Positions 35,316 to 45,658 are shown, numbered from the stretch's first letter. The stretch: 64,000 bases of DNA from Bugula neritina (GCA_964035545.1 OZ037766.1:12099722-12163721); one strand, 5' to 3'. Notes: generated by a model from the sequence alone, not told the origin. Made by a program: numbers and translations.

Positions 35316-36227
35316 TTAACAAAAAAGATAAACACATATATAAACCGCAGAAAAAATTGATCCTTTCTCATCTGGTGCACGACAACAGCAGAAAACCCTC
35401 TGCAAGAACTTCCTCAGTCTTGTTGAATTGCCATCAGTGACCTCTATTGCCACTCTTTCTGCTATAACAGAGAGGATTGCCAGTGTTCCTTATAGCATAT
35501 CATACTTCGTATAACACAGGTCAAGCATTATATAACAACAAGATACTATTTAATCTTCAGGTGCTAAACAAAGACAATATAAGTTTTATGTATCTATTTT
35601 TAACACTAACTCACCATTATTATATACATTAGTATTAACTTCCCCTCCAGCTTCTTTGACTCTGTTCCCTTCTACCAATTCAGGTCCATTGGCTATCTCT
35701 GTCATTCTATCACTGTCTTTGCCTTTCTCAATTTTACTGAACTCTCCTTTCAGAGCCACGTTTCCACAAATTTCTTTTTGTTCAGTGTTCACTTTTTCAA
35801 TTGACCCCTTTTCTGGAAGTTCTTTCTTATTTACATTTTCAGCCTCTCCTTCATTTTTTCCCATCTCAAGCAGATCTTTCTTTACAATCTCATTAGCTAT
35901 TTCTATCTTTACAATTATTTTTTTGCCATTTTGTTCGTTTACCTCTTTCACTAATCCACTTTTCTCTATGTTTCAAAATTTATCTCTTTCTTCGCCTCCT
36001 TTGATTTCATCAATTTCTCTTTGCGTGGTTTTTTCGTTTTCAGCAGGCCCATCTTTTAGTTTTGCTTTGTTTTCTTCTTTTGGCACTTTTGTCTCAACTC
36101 TACCTTCAGTCTTTGCTTTTGTAACTTGCTTGTCTCCATCGCAACGTTTTTTTACTTCTGCTGTCTCATTTTCTTCTTTTTCCTCAAACTTATGACTTTC
36201 CTTTTCCACCACATTTTTCCCTGCCAT
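35316..36227 (-). pseudogene. Lys/Glu-rich reading frame interrupted by one in-frame TGA
   Basis: The frame begins at ATG 36227-36225 (MAGKNVVEKESHKFEEKEEN), just after a good acceptor (TTTTTTTAG, exon edge 36252). It stays open for 204 codons except for a single TGA at 35975-35973 (codon 85), and reaches a strong donor ATG|GTGAGT at 35615. A possible second exon 35488-35316 joins in phase and ends in a TAA followed by AATAAA at 35306-35301. It would add LAILSVIAERVAIEV and a Cys cluster (RVFCCCR), but its acceptor lacks pyrimidines. The first exon is highly charged and probably disordered or coiled. The TGA could be a real inactivating change, a polymorphism, a base error, or read through. 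No known family is recognised. Without the TGA this would be called a gene. Confidence 0.4.
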
Positions 36228-36252
36228 CTCAGCCGAGCCGTTATTTGTCCTT

Positions 36253-37518
36253 CTAAAAAAATTAATATTCAGGCTTAGGTTATATCTGCTTAGCTGAAGT
36301 TGCAAAGTTACATGTTTGCTCACAGTAGCAACTTTTTATAGTTAAAACATACAGTAATAGAGAAGTGAAAGGCTATACTTTTAAAATTATCTAAAATATT
36401 ATATTAATGCATGGATGTCAGAAGTAGCTGCAACCTAGTAGTTAAGGCCTATAATGTTGACACACCGTGCGGCTCATGCCCTAATCATTGGTAATGTTAG
36501 AAAGAGCTTCTGGTCACAATTACTTCTGTGCTACAGTAGAAGCCCTCAGACCATGTAGCCAGCATGATCTGAGGCTTAGCCAGCTTAAAAAATCTCCCAA
36601 CGATGAAGGCATTTCACAGGAATAGAGATTTTGAAGCTTAAAATGAGTTTTGTTAAAAGATGTGCTTAAAAACTGTTAAATACTAAAGGTGTTTGACTTA
36701 AACTTAGGAGGCTTAAGAATAATAAAAACAATTTCCTCAGTGTTATCCTCCTTAGTGCCACCAAGGATTATGCAAAATTTGCATCATACTAGTTTGTAGC
36801 ATCTATCTACTGGAACTAAGTTGCTTTTTTAAATAAATATTATTACACATGGTTAATAAAACCTATTGAGTTTAATTATCTCACAAAATACTTTATTAAA
36901 CTTACGAGTACACAAAGCTGTCTACAGTGCCCAACTTCTTAATCAAGTAGTAGATGCAAAAAGGCAATAAAAATATGCATATCATTTGCAATAAAGAAAT
37001 ACTAAAATAAATAATAGCACTTAGTATCTCCATTTTGTTTAATTTAGTCAATCTAATAATTATGGCAATAGTTTGATTGTTGGGAAGAATGTTTACCATA
37101 TTAGGAAATTTGCTGTCTTATTGTTGCAATTAACCTCTACACATATTTTTGTAAACTTTACTGTTTACAATACAATTATTGTTGCATTTATTTAGGATAA
37201 TATTGCTTTTTTATATTAACTGAGAAGTTGTGTTCTCTAAAAGTTTAGTTGCCCAGTGCTTAACTTTATGTTTTTAAATTATCACTCATAAAGAGAAGTG
37301 TATTTTATTAATAATGTGTTAAATTTGCTTTAAAAGTCTCAGCCTTAATAGGATATATGAATAAGGTTTCTTATATATATATATAAGCAACTATTTTGCA
37401 GAACTATGTACCAAAAATTGTATAATAGCTTCCTAAAAAGTGATTAGTTATATATTACAAATCTTATTTTAATTAATACCTATGAAGTTTATTATATTCA
37501 ATTGTATTAAAATGTTTA
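36253..37518. other. intergenic or intronic AT-rich DNA
   Basis: May include upstream exons or promoter of the Lys/Glu-rich minus-strand frame, since an acceptor sits at its edge, but none can be picked out. It contains a degenerate SINE at 36425-36610. A short hydrophobic minus-strand frame (36902-37099) has no support. Confidence 0.45.
36425..36610 (+). mobile_element. degenerate tRNA-derived SINE
   Basis: Contains an A-box-like CCTAGTAGTTAAGGC. The central block CATTGGTAATGTTAGAAAGAGC is shared with the other SINE copies. The stretch TACAGTAGAAGCCCTCAGAC matches the tail of the copy at 54875-55075 more closely than the young copy. Confidence 0.65.
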
Positions 37519-37707
37519 AGGGAGCAGCCGTGGTCTAGGGGTTAAAGGGTTTGCTTAGTAAACAGGAAGTCATGGGTTCGAACCCCGACAAAGGCCATTG
37601 GTGATGTTAGGAAGAGCATCCAGTCATAACTGCTCCTTTGCCTCATTTGGAGCAATTATAAGGGGTTTCTAACAGGGGTAGCAACTATAAACTTGCATGA
37701 GCTTTTT
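37519..37707 (+). mobile_element. young tRNA-derived SINE (189 bp) with 19-bp TSD
   Basis: Flanked by a perfect 19-bp duplication AATTGTATTAAAATGTTTA (37500-37518 and 37708-37726), the signature of LINE-machinery insertion. The head has RNA polymerase III boxes: A-box GTGGTCTAGGGGTTA and B-box GGGTTCGAACCCC. A central domain, GGCCATTGGTGATGTTAGG followed by AAGAGCATCCAGTC, resembles the conserved core of the MetaSINE type. A 3' end with ACTATAAACTTGCATGAGC and a short T run closes it. The intact duplication and boxes suggest a recent, possibly active source. Confidence 0.9.
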
Positions 37708-37726
37708 AATTGTATTAAAATGTTTA

Positions 37727-38625
37727 TGTAAATATTAACCTTGCATATATAGATATTAAAATATCATATGTCATATTTTATCATAATAATATTTTATTGT
37801 TATATAATATCATGTCACATGCTTGTGCATGGGTCACAGTTGTTCAATGCAAAACTTAAAGAGTTGAATTTTTCTTTTTGCCTGTTCTTCTCCATCATAT
37901 GAAATTAGTATTCCATGACAGTCACAACCGACAAGAAATATAGTATTATTGACATATATTAATGCTGAGTTCTAAAGTAAATGGAGTAAAATACTCACCA
38001 TATTATTGTAGTAAACTGTGAAGTGTCAACAAATTTCGGCTTCATAGAAATTGTTTCAAATGTAACAAAATAATGCATAAGTAACTTCAGGTGAGGTAAA
38101 TTTAAAACATTTATCAAACAAGCATGAGGGAAGCAAAGTTTTTAACCAAACTGTATTTAAAAGGCATGGAAGTTCAGGTGAGATATGAATTTAAGATATA
38201 CTTATCAGACGAGCTAAGCCCATAATATTCATATTAGACTTTAGAGGTTAAGTGGTTATATTAATACTAGAGGTAAAAGGGAGATTGGAACTCATAAGTA
38301 TGTATATTGGAGGAGAAGGAAGAGCAAGTAAATGATGTTTCAAATGTCCCAGTATCCATGCTGACAAGGCTATAAACTCCATCAACTTTCTGAGAAGTAA
38401 ATTTAGTACTGTTTGACTGTATGCTTCATATCAATCATCATATCAATTTGCATGCAGACTAAAGGTTGACTGCCAATTGTTAGAATAATATTGAAAAGGT
38501 TTTACTTAAGTTTTCTTTTTTAAAAGTGAAAAAAAAACTTTAAAAAGGGTTGCATGCTTCTGCAGACAATGTATGCTAATTTAGCTGAACCAAACTAAAG
38601 AACGGTTTAAAGTTTAAGCTAATAT
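37727..38625. other. AT-rich DNA left of the gypsy insertion
   Basis: No frame or repeat could be supported. It ends in AATAT, immediately before the LTR. Confidence 0.6.
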
Positions 38626-39034
38626 TGTAGTGAATTTTGCCAGTTCACTATTATTATGTGTGGGTCTACTTAAACAAAGCCACTGCGACAGGTTGTTTAC
38701 GATAAGATACTTTATTATTTACACAAATACAAGAAGGTTATTTACTGCTAGCACGAATAGAAAACGATTACATAATTAGTGAGCTTTAATACACAACTGT
38801 TCTAAATGAAGTCCCAAGCTGCTCTGCCGGCTAGCTACTCAGCGTACTGCCACTACAAGTAGCTAGCTCCACCTGCTATCAATTAGTGTCACTGTCCTGA
38901 TTGGTGGCTACTAATGGTGCCACTACTGTCCATGGTTACACTCCGACAGTGTCGAACTCCAAGATACATAAAACAATATAGAGTAAACCTTTTCGATTAA
39001 TACAATAATACTTGCACCACTAAAATCTACCACA
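38626..39034 (-). repeat. 3' LTR of element 2 (409 bp)
   Basis: Plus-strand start TGTAGTGAATTTTGCC and end ATCTACCACA, the same as the copy at 45714-46122. On the minus strand it runs TGTGGTAG...CACTACA. It contains AATAAA on the minus strand at 38716-38711. Confidence 0.95.
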
Positions 39035-40262
39035 CTCGCCACACCTATCGAAAAGTACACTCTACGATTGATGCACATAATCTCAAAAAAAATAACAAAA
39101 GGAATAAAGGCAAAATAAAACAAAAAGATCAAAACCACCAGGAATGAGAGAACACAAAATATGTATTCAAAACGATGTCCATGTTGTACACGATCGATCC
39201 GGGTCAGTCACAGGGTAGGGGGGGGGGGAATCTCTTCACCAAATGATGTAGGGTAGCATGAACTTAGTGAGAAGGAGATGTACTGCTTCACACTCGTCTA
39301 GTCGAAGCCAAGCGATGGGGGAATCGATGAGTCCCCAGAAGAATCAAGCGTGGCAAAGGAGTCTCTCCCAAAGGGGGGAGAGAGTGGAAGGAATCTCCCC
39401 AAAGGGGGGGAGATGGAGGGGGGTTGACTGGTCTCTTTACTACCAACGTCTACCTCGTCGTTGTCGAATTCCCAAAAGGAAGAAAGGGAAGTCTTCTTCT
39501 TCTTAACTTCTATTTTTACTTTTTAACTTCATGCAGGAATCTTTAATATTACTTCTTCTTCTTATTAGGATGTAGCCACAGGAGAGAAGAGGGAAGAGCT
39601 ACTCTGCCTATACCGGAACGTGATCGCCAGAGGAGGGGAGGAAGGAGCTACGTGCCAGTTGTCTCTGGCACTTCTGTTATGACAGCCATCAGCACTGCTG
39701 TCATGTCGCTACAAGAATCTAGTCAAGCAGCCAGCATCTAGCCAAAAGTTGAGATGAATAATGTGACTGCGCTATGCCATGAGAAGGAATTTGGCCCCGC
39801 CATTCCAGTCTCACCTGCAACAGAATGCCAACAACTGTTGAAGGGGTTTGCACCTGTCAGTACGACACCTCGACTGAGTCTCGCAATCACTAACCACTGA
39901 TTAATAATTAATCATGTGGTCGACCGCCCCACTCAAGTCGTCAGTGAATCACCTGACTTGGGAAATCAACTTTATCGTTATGATAAAGCGAGACTGATTT
40001 AGGCTACCAGCTTGAATTCTACCTAAATAATAGAATTATACTAGTAGACTTACCATAAGACAGCCCTGACTTTAGTCTGCTGCCCACTTAGGCTACGTAG
40101 TGCGCCAGCCTGCCAAGTACATGCGTGCACGTTGGCAGTTGAATCAGAAAAGAACGCTTTCCGCAGTGAAAGTGATTGTATAACCCCCTTTCACTAGCGA
40201 GCTGACTTCGCTCATTTCTTACCCCCGGTGGTGTTTTGTGTCACACCACTGGGGTAGGCAAC
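39035..40262 (-). other. 3' noncoding region of element 2
   Basis: Between the pol stop and the 3' LTR. No convincing minus-strand frame remains, whereas the related element 1 has its zinc-finger ORF in this place. It has a run of ten or more C on the minus strand (about 39217-39229), Lys-codon-like purine tracts and the hairpin at 40220-40256. The polypurine tract directly beside the LTR is weak (GGTGTGGCGAG). Confidence 0.6.
40220..40256 (-). repeat. hairpin just downstream of the pol stop
   Basis: TACCCC and GTGGTGT pair with ACACCAC and GGGGTA, giving about 13 base pairs with a small bulge and an 8-base loop. It starts 7 bases after the pol stop codon. It may be an RNA structure of the genomic transcript. 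Its role is unknown. Confidence 0.5.
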
Positions 40263-43200
40263 TCACAATTGCGTCTCCTTATACCTTGGAAACGCAACTC
40301 TCAATTGCTCGTCCCCCCAGATTTCTTTTATGATAGCAGATGGATGTTTTTCCACTGCATCACACAAGAAATCTTTTAAATAAGATGGAGGCGCCCTAGT
40401 GCGTTGGCTACGCTCCAACTGCACTGGGGAATTTGCTACGACTGGTGACTCTTCCACCACGGGTGGTGTCGCCAGTACGGGGGGGTCCACCAGTACGGGT
40501 GGCCCCCCCCCAGCTGCCTCTTCCTCATGATTTTGAGGAATTGCCATCTCATCCGGGACGATGGGCCTGTCGACCGGCTCCACAGGTGGTGGGGCCGGCT
40601 CCGACAGGTCTTCAGGTGTGTCGACCTCCTCTTCCTGGGGTGGAGGAGGTTGGGGCTGGTCGGCTGGCGCATCAGCCGCCCCGTCCTGATCTGGCAGTAT
40701 CTCCTCAATCTCTCGATATGCCATGGGTCGCCCCCTCATAGGAGGGCGCCTAGCTGGCTCTAAGAGAGGAGGTGCTTGACCTGCCGCATCAAGACTTGCC
40801 CAGTGAGGTTTTAGCCGTGCCTCGTTCTGGACCGACACTTGTCCAGACCGTTCCACTTTGTATGTATGATTTGGCATTACCTCAATTACGCAGTAGGGAC
40901 CTACGAACTTCGGCTGCAACTTGGCTGCCTGTCCGCGCCTGCGGCGATGACTGGTCATCCAGACCCAGTCCCCCACCTTGTATAAAGGTGGGTCGTCAGA
41001 GTCACCACTCCTGACCTGCCACTGCTGCTCACGTAGCACCTCGTGAGCCGTCCCCATGCGTTTTACGAGCTTGTCCACGTAGTCGTGGACATTGCTCTCT
41101 GGATTCGGAACATGATAGGTTACGTGCTCAGGAACCCTTGTTTCTCTCCCCAGCATGAGAAAATTAGGGGTCTCCAGTGTACTGGAGTGAGGGGTACTAC
41201 GGTACGCTCGCATGATCTGCGGCAACACCAAGTCCCACTCTTCCTGGCTCCTACCGATAAGCAGGCTTCTCAGAGAGTCCCCTAGCATTCGGTTGTTCCG
41301 CTCCACGACCCCGTTCCCTTGCGGGTGATACGGGGTCGTCCGACTCTGGTTTACCCCCCACATTCTACAGAGATCGCTCATAAGTTGCGACTGAAACTGG
41401 GCGCCCTGGTCAGAGTGTATCTGCTCCGGCAAGCCGAAATAGCAGAACACCTGTTGATCCAGAGCTCTGGCCACCGAGGGGGCCGACGCATCTGGAATAG
41501 CCAGTGCATCAGCCCACCGCGTGAAATGGTCAGTTAATACCAGTATCCAGTTATTACCTCTCGCTGTAGTGGGCATGGGGCCTACCAGATCGACAGCAAC
41601 CACCTGCCACGGACGACCGGCATGGAGGCGACGCCTCCCTGCGGTCTCAGTGGGGCGGCCATGCTTGCTAGCTTGGCACACCTCGCACTTCCGCACCCGG
41701 AGTCGGACATCCCGGGTCATACCGGGCCAAAACCACTGGAGTTGAAGACACCTGATCACCCGGCTAGCTCCTGCGTGAGCTTGCTTATGGGTGTCCCAGA
41801 TCAACTCCCGCCGCAGAGCTGACGGGCAGACTACCCTCTCTCGTTCACTGCGATTGGTGCCGACTGCCAACGTGATCGTTAGCAGCCCATCGCTGTTGAA
41901 CCTTAGGGAGTCCCAGCGGTCACAGAAGTACTTAAACTCAGTACTCTTCACTCGCTGTTCGGCCTCACTCGGCCGCCGTCCCTCCTTCTTGGCCCGGACT
42001 AGGTCAGCTACCACTCCTGGTAGCGTGGACTGGAGCCGACATAGCTCCCTGACGTTCCGAAGCAACGTGGGGTTTGCGTGAAGGTTGTTAACAGCCTTGT
42101 TGGGTGATTCGGACAGGAGTTGCCCTTCTTCCCAGCTGTACACACCCGCTTTCCCCAACTGCGCTTCGACGTCCGAGCGAGGGGGTCCACCGTCCCTGCG
42201 CTCGATATTCTGGCATTGCTTACACCCATCTGCCTGGCGGCGGCTGAGTCCATCTGCATTACCGTGTTTCTTACCGGGTCGATGCTCGATCCGATAAGAA
42301 AACTCTGCCAGGATCTCTAGCCAGCGCGCCACTTGGCTGGATGGTTCTGCCCGTCGACACAGCCATATCAGGGACGCATGATCCGTCCGAAGCCGGAATG
42401 TGCGCCCATATAGATATGGTCTAAAGTGTTTGACCGCCTTGACTACTGCCAAGAGTTCCCTCCTGGTTGTACAGTAGTTCTTCTCAGGCGCCGACAGGGC
42501 CTTGCTATAGTAAGCCACCACCACCTCGCGACCATCTTGGACCTGCGATAGCACCGCCCCCACATTATGGTTACTGGCATCAGTATCCAAAATGTACTCC
42601 TTCGCAGGGTCAGGATACGCCAAGATGGGTGCCTCCACCAGGCGATCCTTCAGGTGGTCAAATGCCTTCTGCTCAGCCTGCGTCCACTGCCATCGCACCC
42701 CCTTCGCGGTCAGCCGATTTAACGGCTGTGCCATTCCTGCGAAGTCTGGTATGTACTGACGATAGTACCCAACCAGCCCCAGGAACGCCCGCAATTCAGA
42801 GAGGTCGACAGGAACGGCCCAGTCCCTCACGGCCCGTACCTTCTCGGGGTCGGTGGCGACCCCGTCTCGACCAACTACATGGCCCAGGTACTTGACCTCG
42901 CATTGCAGTAATGCACACTTCGAGGGCTTCAGCTTCAGGTTAGCAGCTCGGAGTCTGTCGAACACCTCCCTGAGTCGACTGACATGTGTGTCGAAGTCGG
43001 GGGAGATGACGATGACATCATCGAGATATATGAGCAAGGTCTTCCAGTGCAGTCCACTCAGGACCTGCTCCATGAGTCGCTGGAAGGTGGCTGGTGCGGA
43101 CGTAAGTCCGAATGGCAACACCTTCCATTTCCAGAGCCCATCCCGCATTATAAACGCGGCCTTGTCCTGTGCTTCAGGACTCAGGGGCACCTGCCAATAC

Positions 43201-44837
43201 CCGCTTAACAAGTCCAACGTGCTGAAGAACTTGCTACCAGCTAAGGCATCGAGCGACTCATCGATCCTCGGGAGAGGGTAAGCGTCCTGGATGGTCACGC
43301 TGTTCAGCCTGCGATAGTCAACGCAAAACCTCCAGCTACCATCCTTTTTCCGAACCAGGACGACTGGAGAACTCCAGGCCCCATGGCCTGGCTCAATCAG
43401 GTCCCGGTTCAGAAGGTCTTGCACCTGACGGCTCACTTCTCTCTCCTTCTCAGGACCTAACCGGCGGGTCGGCTGCCGAATCGGCACCGTCCCCGCCGCC
43501 AGGGGTATCTCATGACGAACCGTCTCAGTCAGACCCATGTCATGGTCGCCGCAACTGAACACATCCTTGTACTCAGAGAGTAGCCGCGCCATCTCCAGGC
43601 GTTCTCGCTTGCTCTCACAGCCATCACAGGCATCCTCGTACAACTCTGCTACGTGTTCAGGCACCGGCCCCCTGCCGTCTCTAGTGGGTACTCCCTGGGC
43701 ACCGTCCGCTGTTTCCAGCGCGGGCCCTACATCCTCCTCTTGCACGGAGTGGAACTTCCCTACTAGAGACCCAGCCGGTAATTCTACCGGCTCCGTGAAA
43801 GGGTTTACGCACTGGACCAGGAACTCCCTCCGCTCATCCAGTCTATTCAGACTGTTAGCGAGCTGGACGCCCCCCAGTGCACCTTCCACCACTCCGAGTT
43901 CGGAGATCTCCCTACAGTTCACTCTGCAGCGAACTGTAGCCCGGGAGCGCCCAGGTACAGTACAGCGCTGTACCACCTGCACTCCCCCCACCAAAGGTCG
44001 GCCAAATCGGTCGACACAGGCCAGCTCACGCCCCGCCATCACTACTGCCGACTTGCTAAAGTCGATGTAGCACCTGTGTCGCTTCAGAAATGGCATGCCC
44101 AAGATGGCATCCTCCTTGAGTTGACTGACGATGAAGGTCTCACTGATCATCTGATCACGGACTCTACCAGTCAACTGGATTACCCCATAGAAAGGAATAC
44201 ACGACCCGTCCGCCAACGTGCCGTGTTCCCCTTCATATGGTTCTAGGCTAGCCCTGTCCTTGGCACTGAGAGTGTCGAAGAGACGCCGACTCAGTAGATT
44301 TGTGGTACACCCAGTATCCAACAGGAATGTGGCAGCTTTACCAGCAATTTTGCCGGGGAGGAAATAGCTGCTTCCATATGGCTGGGCGCTCACTGAGCGA
44401 TTTGTCTCTTGAGGCGACACCTCATGTGCATGGAATTGGGGATGCACCTGTGCTTTTCGGTTGCGAGGGGGTCGTCGACGTTGCATGGGCGGGCAGGGTA
44501 CGTCTCGGTCTCGCTCACACACGGGCGGCCGAGTGAGTTCTCGGACTGATGCTCGTGTGGGCAACTGAGGAAAATCCCTGTTGTGCTCCCATTCGTCGTT
44601 CACTCCCTCATCAAGCAAACCTTCAAAGCGGTTTTTGAGTGCCCAAGCCGGAGGTATTGGTGGGCCTTGCGGCCGACTCACTCTCCTTGGGACTTGCCAC
44701 TCTGGCGAAGGCGGCCTCCTCACCCGATGGGGTGGGAGCCGTAGCCTTTGCCTTGGGGGGTTAAACTCGGGCCCACGGTAGGCGGAAGTTACCGTGGGCC
44801 GTCGCTGTTTAACCGCCTCCCACTGCCGCGGAGGCAA
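40263..44837 (-). CDS. pol: gypsy pol polyprotein (protease, RT, RNase H, integrase)
   Basis: 1524 codons from the ATG at 44837, though translation probably enters by -1 frameshift from gag. Protease: FLLDTGCTTNLL (~residue 172). Reverse transcriptase: FCVDYRRLN, STLDLLSGYW and YLDDV (~604). RNase H: ILDTDASNHNVG and RTDHASL. Integrase: HHCC zinc module (HKQAHAG ... CEVCQ), then the D, D, E triad in AVDLVGP, HSDQGAQF and GNGVVERN. A GPY/F-type module (KFVGPYCVIEV) and a 200-residue proline-rich, acidic tail with SQRTRAPPSYL end the protein. All catalytic residues are present and no stop interrupts, so it looks functional. Length is at the upper end for the family because of the tail. Confidence 0.95.
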   Translation of the reverse strand: MPPRQWEAVKQRRPTVTSAYRGPEFNPPRQRLRLPPHRVRRPPSPEWQVPRRVSRPQGPPIPPAWALKNRFEGLLDEGVNDEWEHNRDFPQLPTRASVRELTRPPVCERDRDVPCPPMQRRRPPRNRKAQVHPQFHAHEVSPQETNRSVSAQPYGSSYFLPGKIAGKAATFLLDTGCTTNLLSRRLFDTLSAKDRASLEPYEGEHGTLADGSCIPFYGVIQLTGRVRDQMISETFIVSQLKEDAILGMPFLKRHRCYIDFSKSAVVMAGRELACVDRFGRPLVGGVQVVQRCTVPGRSRATVRCRVNCREISELGVVEGALGGVQLANSLNRLDERREFLVQCVNPFTEPVELPAGSLVGKFHSVQEEDVGPALETADGAQGVPTRDGRGPVPEHVAELYEDACDGCESKRERLEMARLLSEYKDVFSCGDHDMGLTETVRHEIPLAAGTVPIRQPTRRLGPEKEREVSRQVQDLLNRDLIEPGHGAWSSPVVLVRKKDGSWRFCVDYRRLNSVTIQDAYPLPRIDESLDALAGSKFFSTLDLLSGYWQVPLSPEAQDKAAFIMRDGLWKWKVLPFGLTSAPATFQRLMEQVLSGLHWKTLLIYLDDVIVISPDFDTHVSRLREVFDRLRAANLKLKPSKCALLQCEVKYLGHVVGRDGVATDPEKVRAVRDWAVPVDLSELRAFLGLVGYYRQYIPDFAGMAQPLNRLTAKGVRWQWTQAEQKAFDHLKDRLVEAPILAYPDPAKEYILDTDASNHNVGAVLSQVQDGREVVVAYYSKALSAPEKNYCTTRRELLAVVKAVKHFRPYLYGRTFRLRTDHASLIWLCRRAEPSSQVARWLEILAEFSYRIEHRPGKKHGNADGLSRRQADGCKQCQNIERRDGGPPRSDVEAQLGKAGVYSWEEGQLLSESPNKAVNNLHANPTLLRNVRELCRLQSTLPGVVADLVRAKKEGRRPSEAEQRVKSTEFKYFCDRWDSLRFNSDGLLTITLAVGTNRSERERVVCPSALRRELIWDTHKQAHAGASRVIRCLQLQWFWPGMTRDVRLRVRKCEVCQASKHGRPTETAGRRRLHAGRPWQVVAVDLVGPMPTTARGNNWILVLTDHFTRWADALAIPDASAPSVARALDQQVFCYFGLPEQIHSDQGAQFQSQLMSDLCRMWGVNQSRTTPYHPQGNGVVERNNRMLGDSLRSLLIGRSQEEWDLVLPQIMRAYRSTPHSSTLETPNFLMLGRETRVPEHVTYHVPNPESNVHDYVDKLVKRMGTAHEVLREQQWQVRSGDSDDPPLYKVGDWVWMTSHRRRRGQAAKLQPKFVGPYCVIEVMPNHTYKVERSGQVSVQNEARLKPHWASLDAAGQAPPLLEPARRPPMRGRPMAYREIEEILPDQDGAADAPADQPQPPPPQEEEVDTPEDLSEPAPPPVEPVDRPIVPDEMAIPQNHEEEAAGGGPPVLVDPPVLATPPVVEESPVVANSPVQLERSQRTRAPPSYLKDFLCDAVEKHPSAIIKEIWGDEQLRVAFPRYKETQL
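44770..44813 (-). promoter_or_regulatory. -1 programmed ribosomal frameshift signal, gag to pol
   Basis: On the minus strand the heptamer GTTAAAC (44813-44807) is read in the gag frame as G TTA AAC. A 6-base spacer follows, then a perfect 11-bp stem (GGCCCACGGTA paired with TACCGTGGGCC) with a 9-base loop. The gag stop lies within the hairpin. A -1 slip places the ribosome in the pol frame (VKQRRP...). Heptamer frame, spacing and stem all match known viral -1 signals. Confidence 0.85.
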
Positions 44838-45658
44838 CTTCGTAAGAAGTGCCCACCGCTACCACAGCCCCAGCATACGGGGCCGCGCCTGTCGGCGACA
44901 GCTACCGACGACCTCTTGGGTCTCTCGGCTGTCGCCTGCTGGCGCAGTTGCCTGAACTCGGCGAGCAGTTCTCGAATCAAGCTCGTGGTTAAGCTAGATT
45001 CGTCTGCTGCTGCCGCTGCGACTTGTACAGCTGTCTTCGTTGACGACGTCGACACGTCGTCTGCCCCGACTTGCTGTACTGTCGCGCCAGGTCGACTTGC
45101 ACTGTCGGCTTGGAAATAGGCATTCCCAAGCCTTAGAGCTCTCTCCATAGTCTCAACTTCGGCCACCAGCAGATGCTGTTTAAGACCGAGGTTGTTAATA
45201 GACTGGAGGAATGCATCCAGTGCTAGGCTCTGTCGACCATCGGCAGGCAAGTCGCTGTAAGCAACTTGTGCCAGTCGTTCGACTACGGTAGCGTGCTCTC
45301 GCAGATTGGTCTTAGGATTTCTCCTAAGACTCTGCAGTTGCACGCGAGCATCTCGAGCGGTTAATCCAAACCTAGCTCGTATTGCTTCAAATATGTCACC
45401 GACATTCTGGCTTATCCCATAGGGTTTAGCCGGCCCTGTCAGACACAACCGCAGCTGGATCAGAGTAACCCTATTCGGCCATCCGCAGATGTCCGCCACA
45501 TCACTGAACTCAGTGATGAATTGCTCCACATCTTCTTCTCCAGAGAAGGTGGGAGCCCGCAAGTGGTACCTGTCCATAGGCAGCGCTGGGCCGCCTATGT
45601 GATCCTCCTCCATTGCTGCTGGCTCCTGTCGGGGCGCGTCGACGACTTCGTCGGCCAT
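44789..45658 (-). CDS. gag: gypsy Gag protein
   Basis: 289 residues. The start ATG (MADEVVDAPRQ) is the first in the transcript after the primer-binding region. Residues ~30-180 have the retrotransposon-gag capsid pattern: FSGEEDVEQFITEFSDVAD, WP.....QLRLCLTGPAK, then the helical segment with LREHATVVERLAQVAY. One CCHC zinc knuckle, CWGCGSGGHFLRSC (C-x2-C-x4-H-x4-C), lies near residues 262-275 for RNA binding. It overlaps pol by 49 bases, in the frame expected for -1 shifting. Gag forms the particle in which reverse transcription occurs. Confidence 0.93.
   Translation of the reverse strand: MADEVVDAPRQEPAAMEEDHIGGPALPMDRYHLRAPTFSGEEDVEQFITEFSDVADICGWPNRVTLIQLRLCLTGPAKPYGISQNVGDIFEAIRARFGLTARDARVQLQSLRRNPKTNLREHATVVERLAQVAYSDLPADGRQSLALDAFLQSINNLGLKQHLLVAEVETMERALRLGNAYFQADSASRPGATVQQVGADDVSTSSTKTAVQVAAAAADESSLTTSLIRELLAEFRQLRQQATAERPKRSSVAVADRRGPVCWGCGSGGHFLRSCLRGSGRRLNSDGPR

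Noticed and set aside
35973-35975. Selenocysteine codon for the in-frame TGA
   Set aside because: No SECIS-like structure recognised, no Cys-homologous context, and the surrounding sequence is low-complexity Lys/Glu-rich.
35656-36195. Plus-strand 179-codon hydrophobic Ser/Phe-rich frame
   Set aside because: It is the antisense shadow of the Lys/Glu-rich minus-strand frame (AAA/GAA read backwards as TTT/TTC).
37519-37590. Functional tRNA gene (good A and B boxes)
   Set aside because: No full cloverleaf, and the sequence runs straight into a SINE core and tail found in three other copies with its own 19-bp target duplication.
39258-39506. 82-codon plus-strand frame in the retrotransposon 3' region
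   Set aside because: Opposite strand to the element, purine-rich low complexity, no homology recognised.
40433-45119. Numerous plus-strand frames of 60-177 codons
   Set aside because: All are antisense to intact gag and pol, in the GC-richer retrotransposon, where long chance frames are expected.
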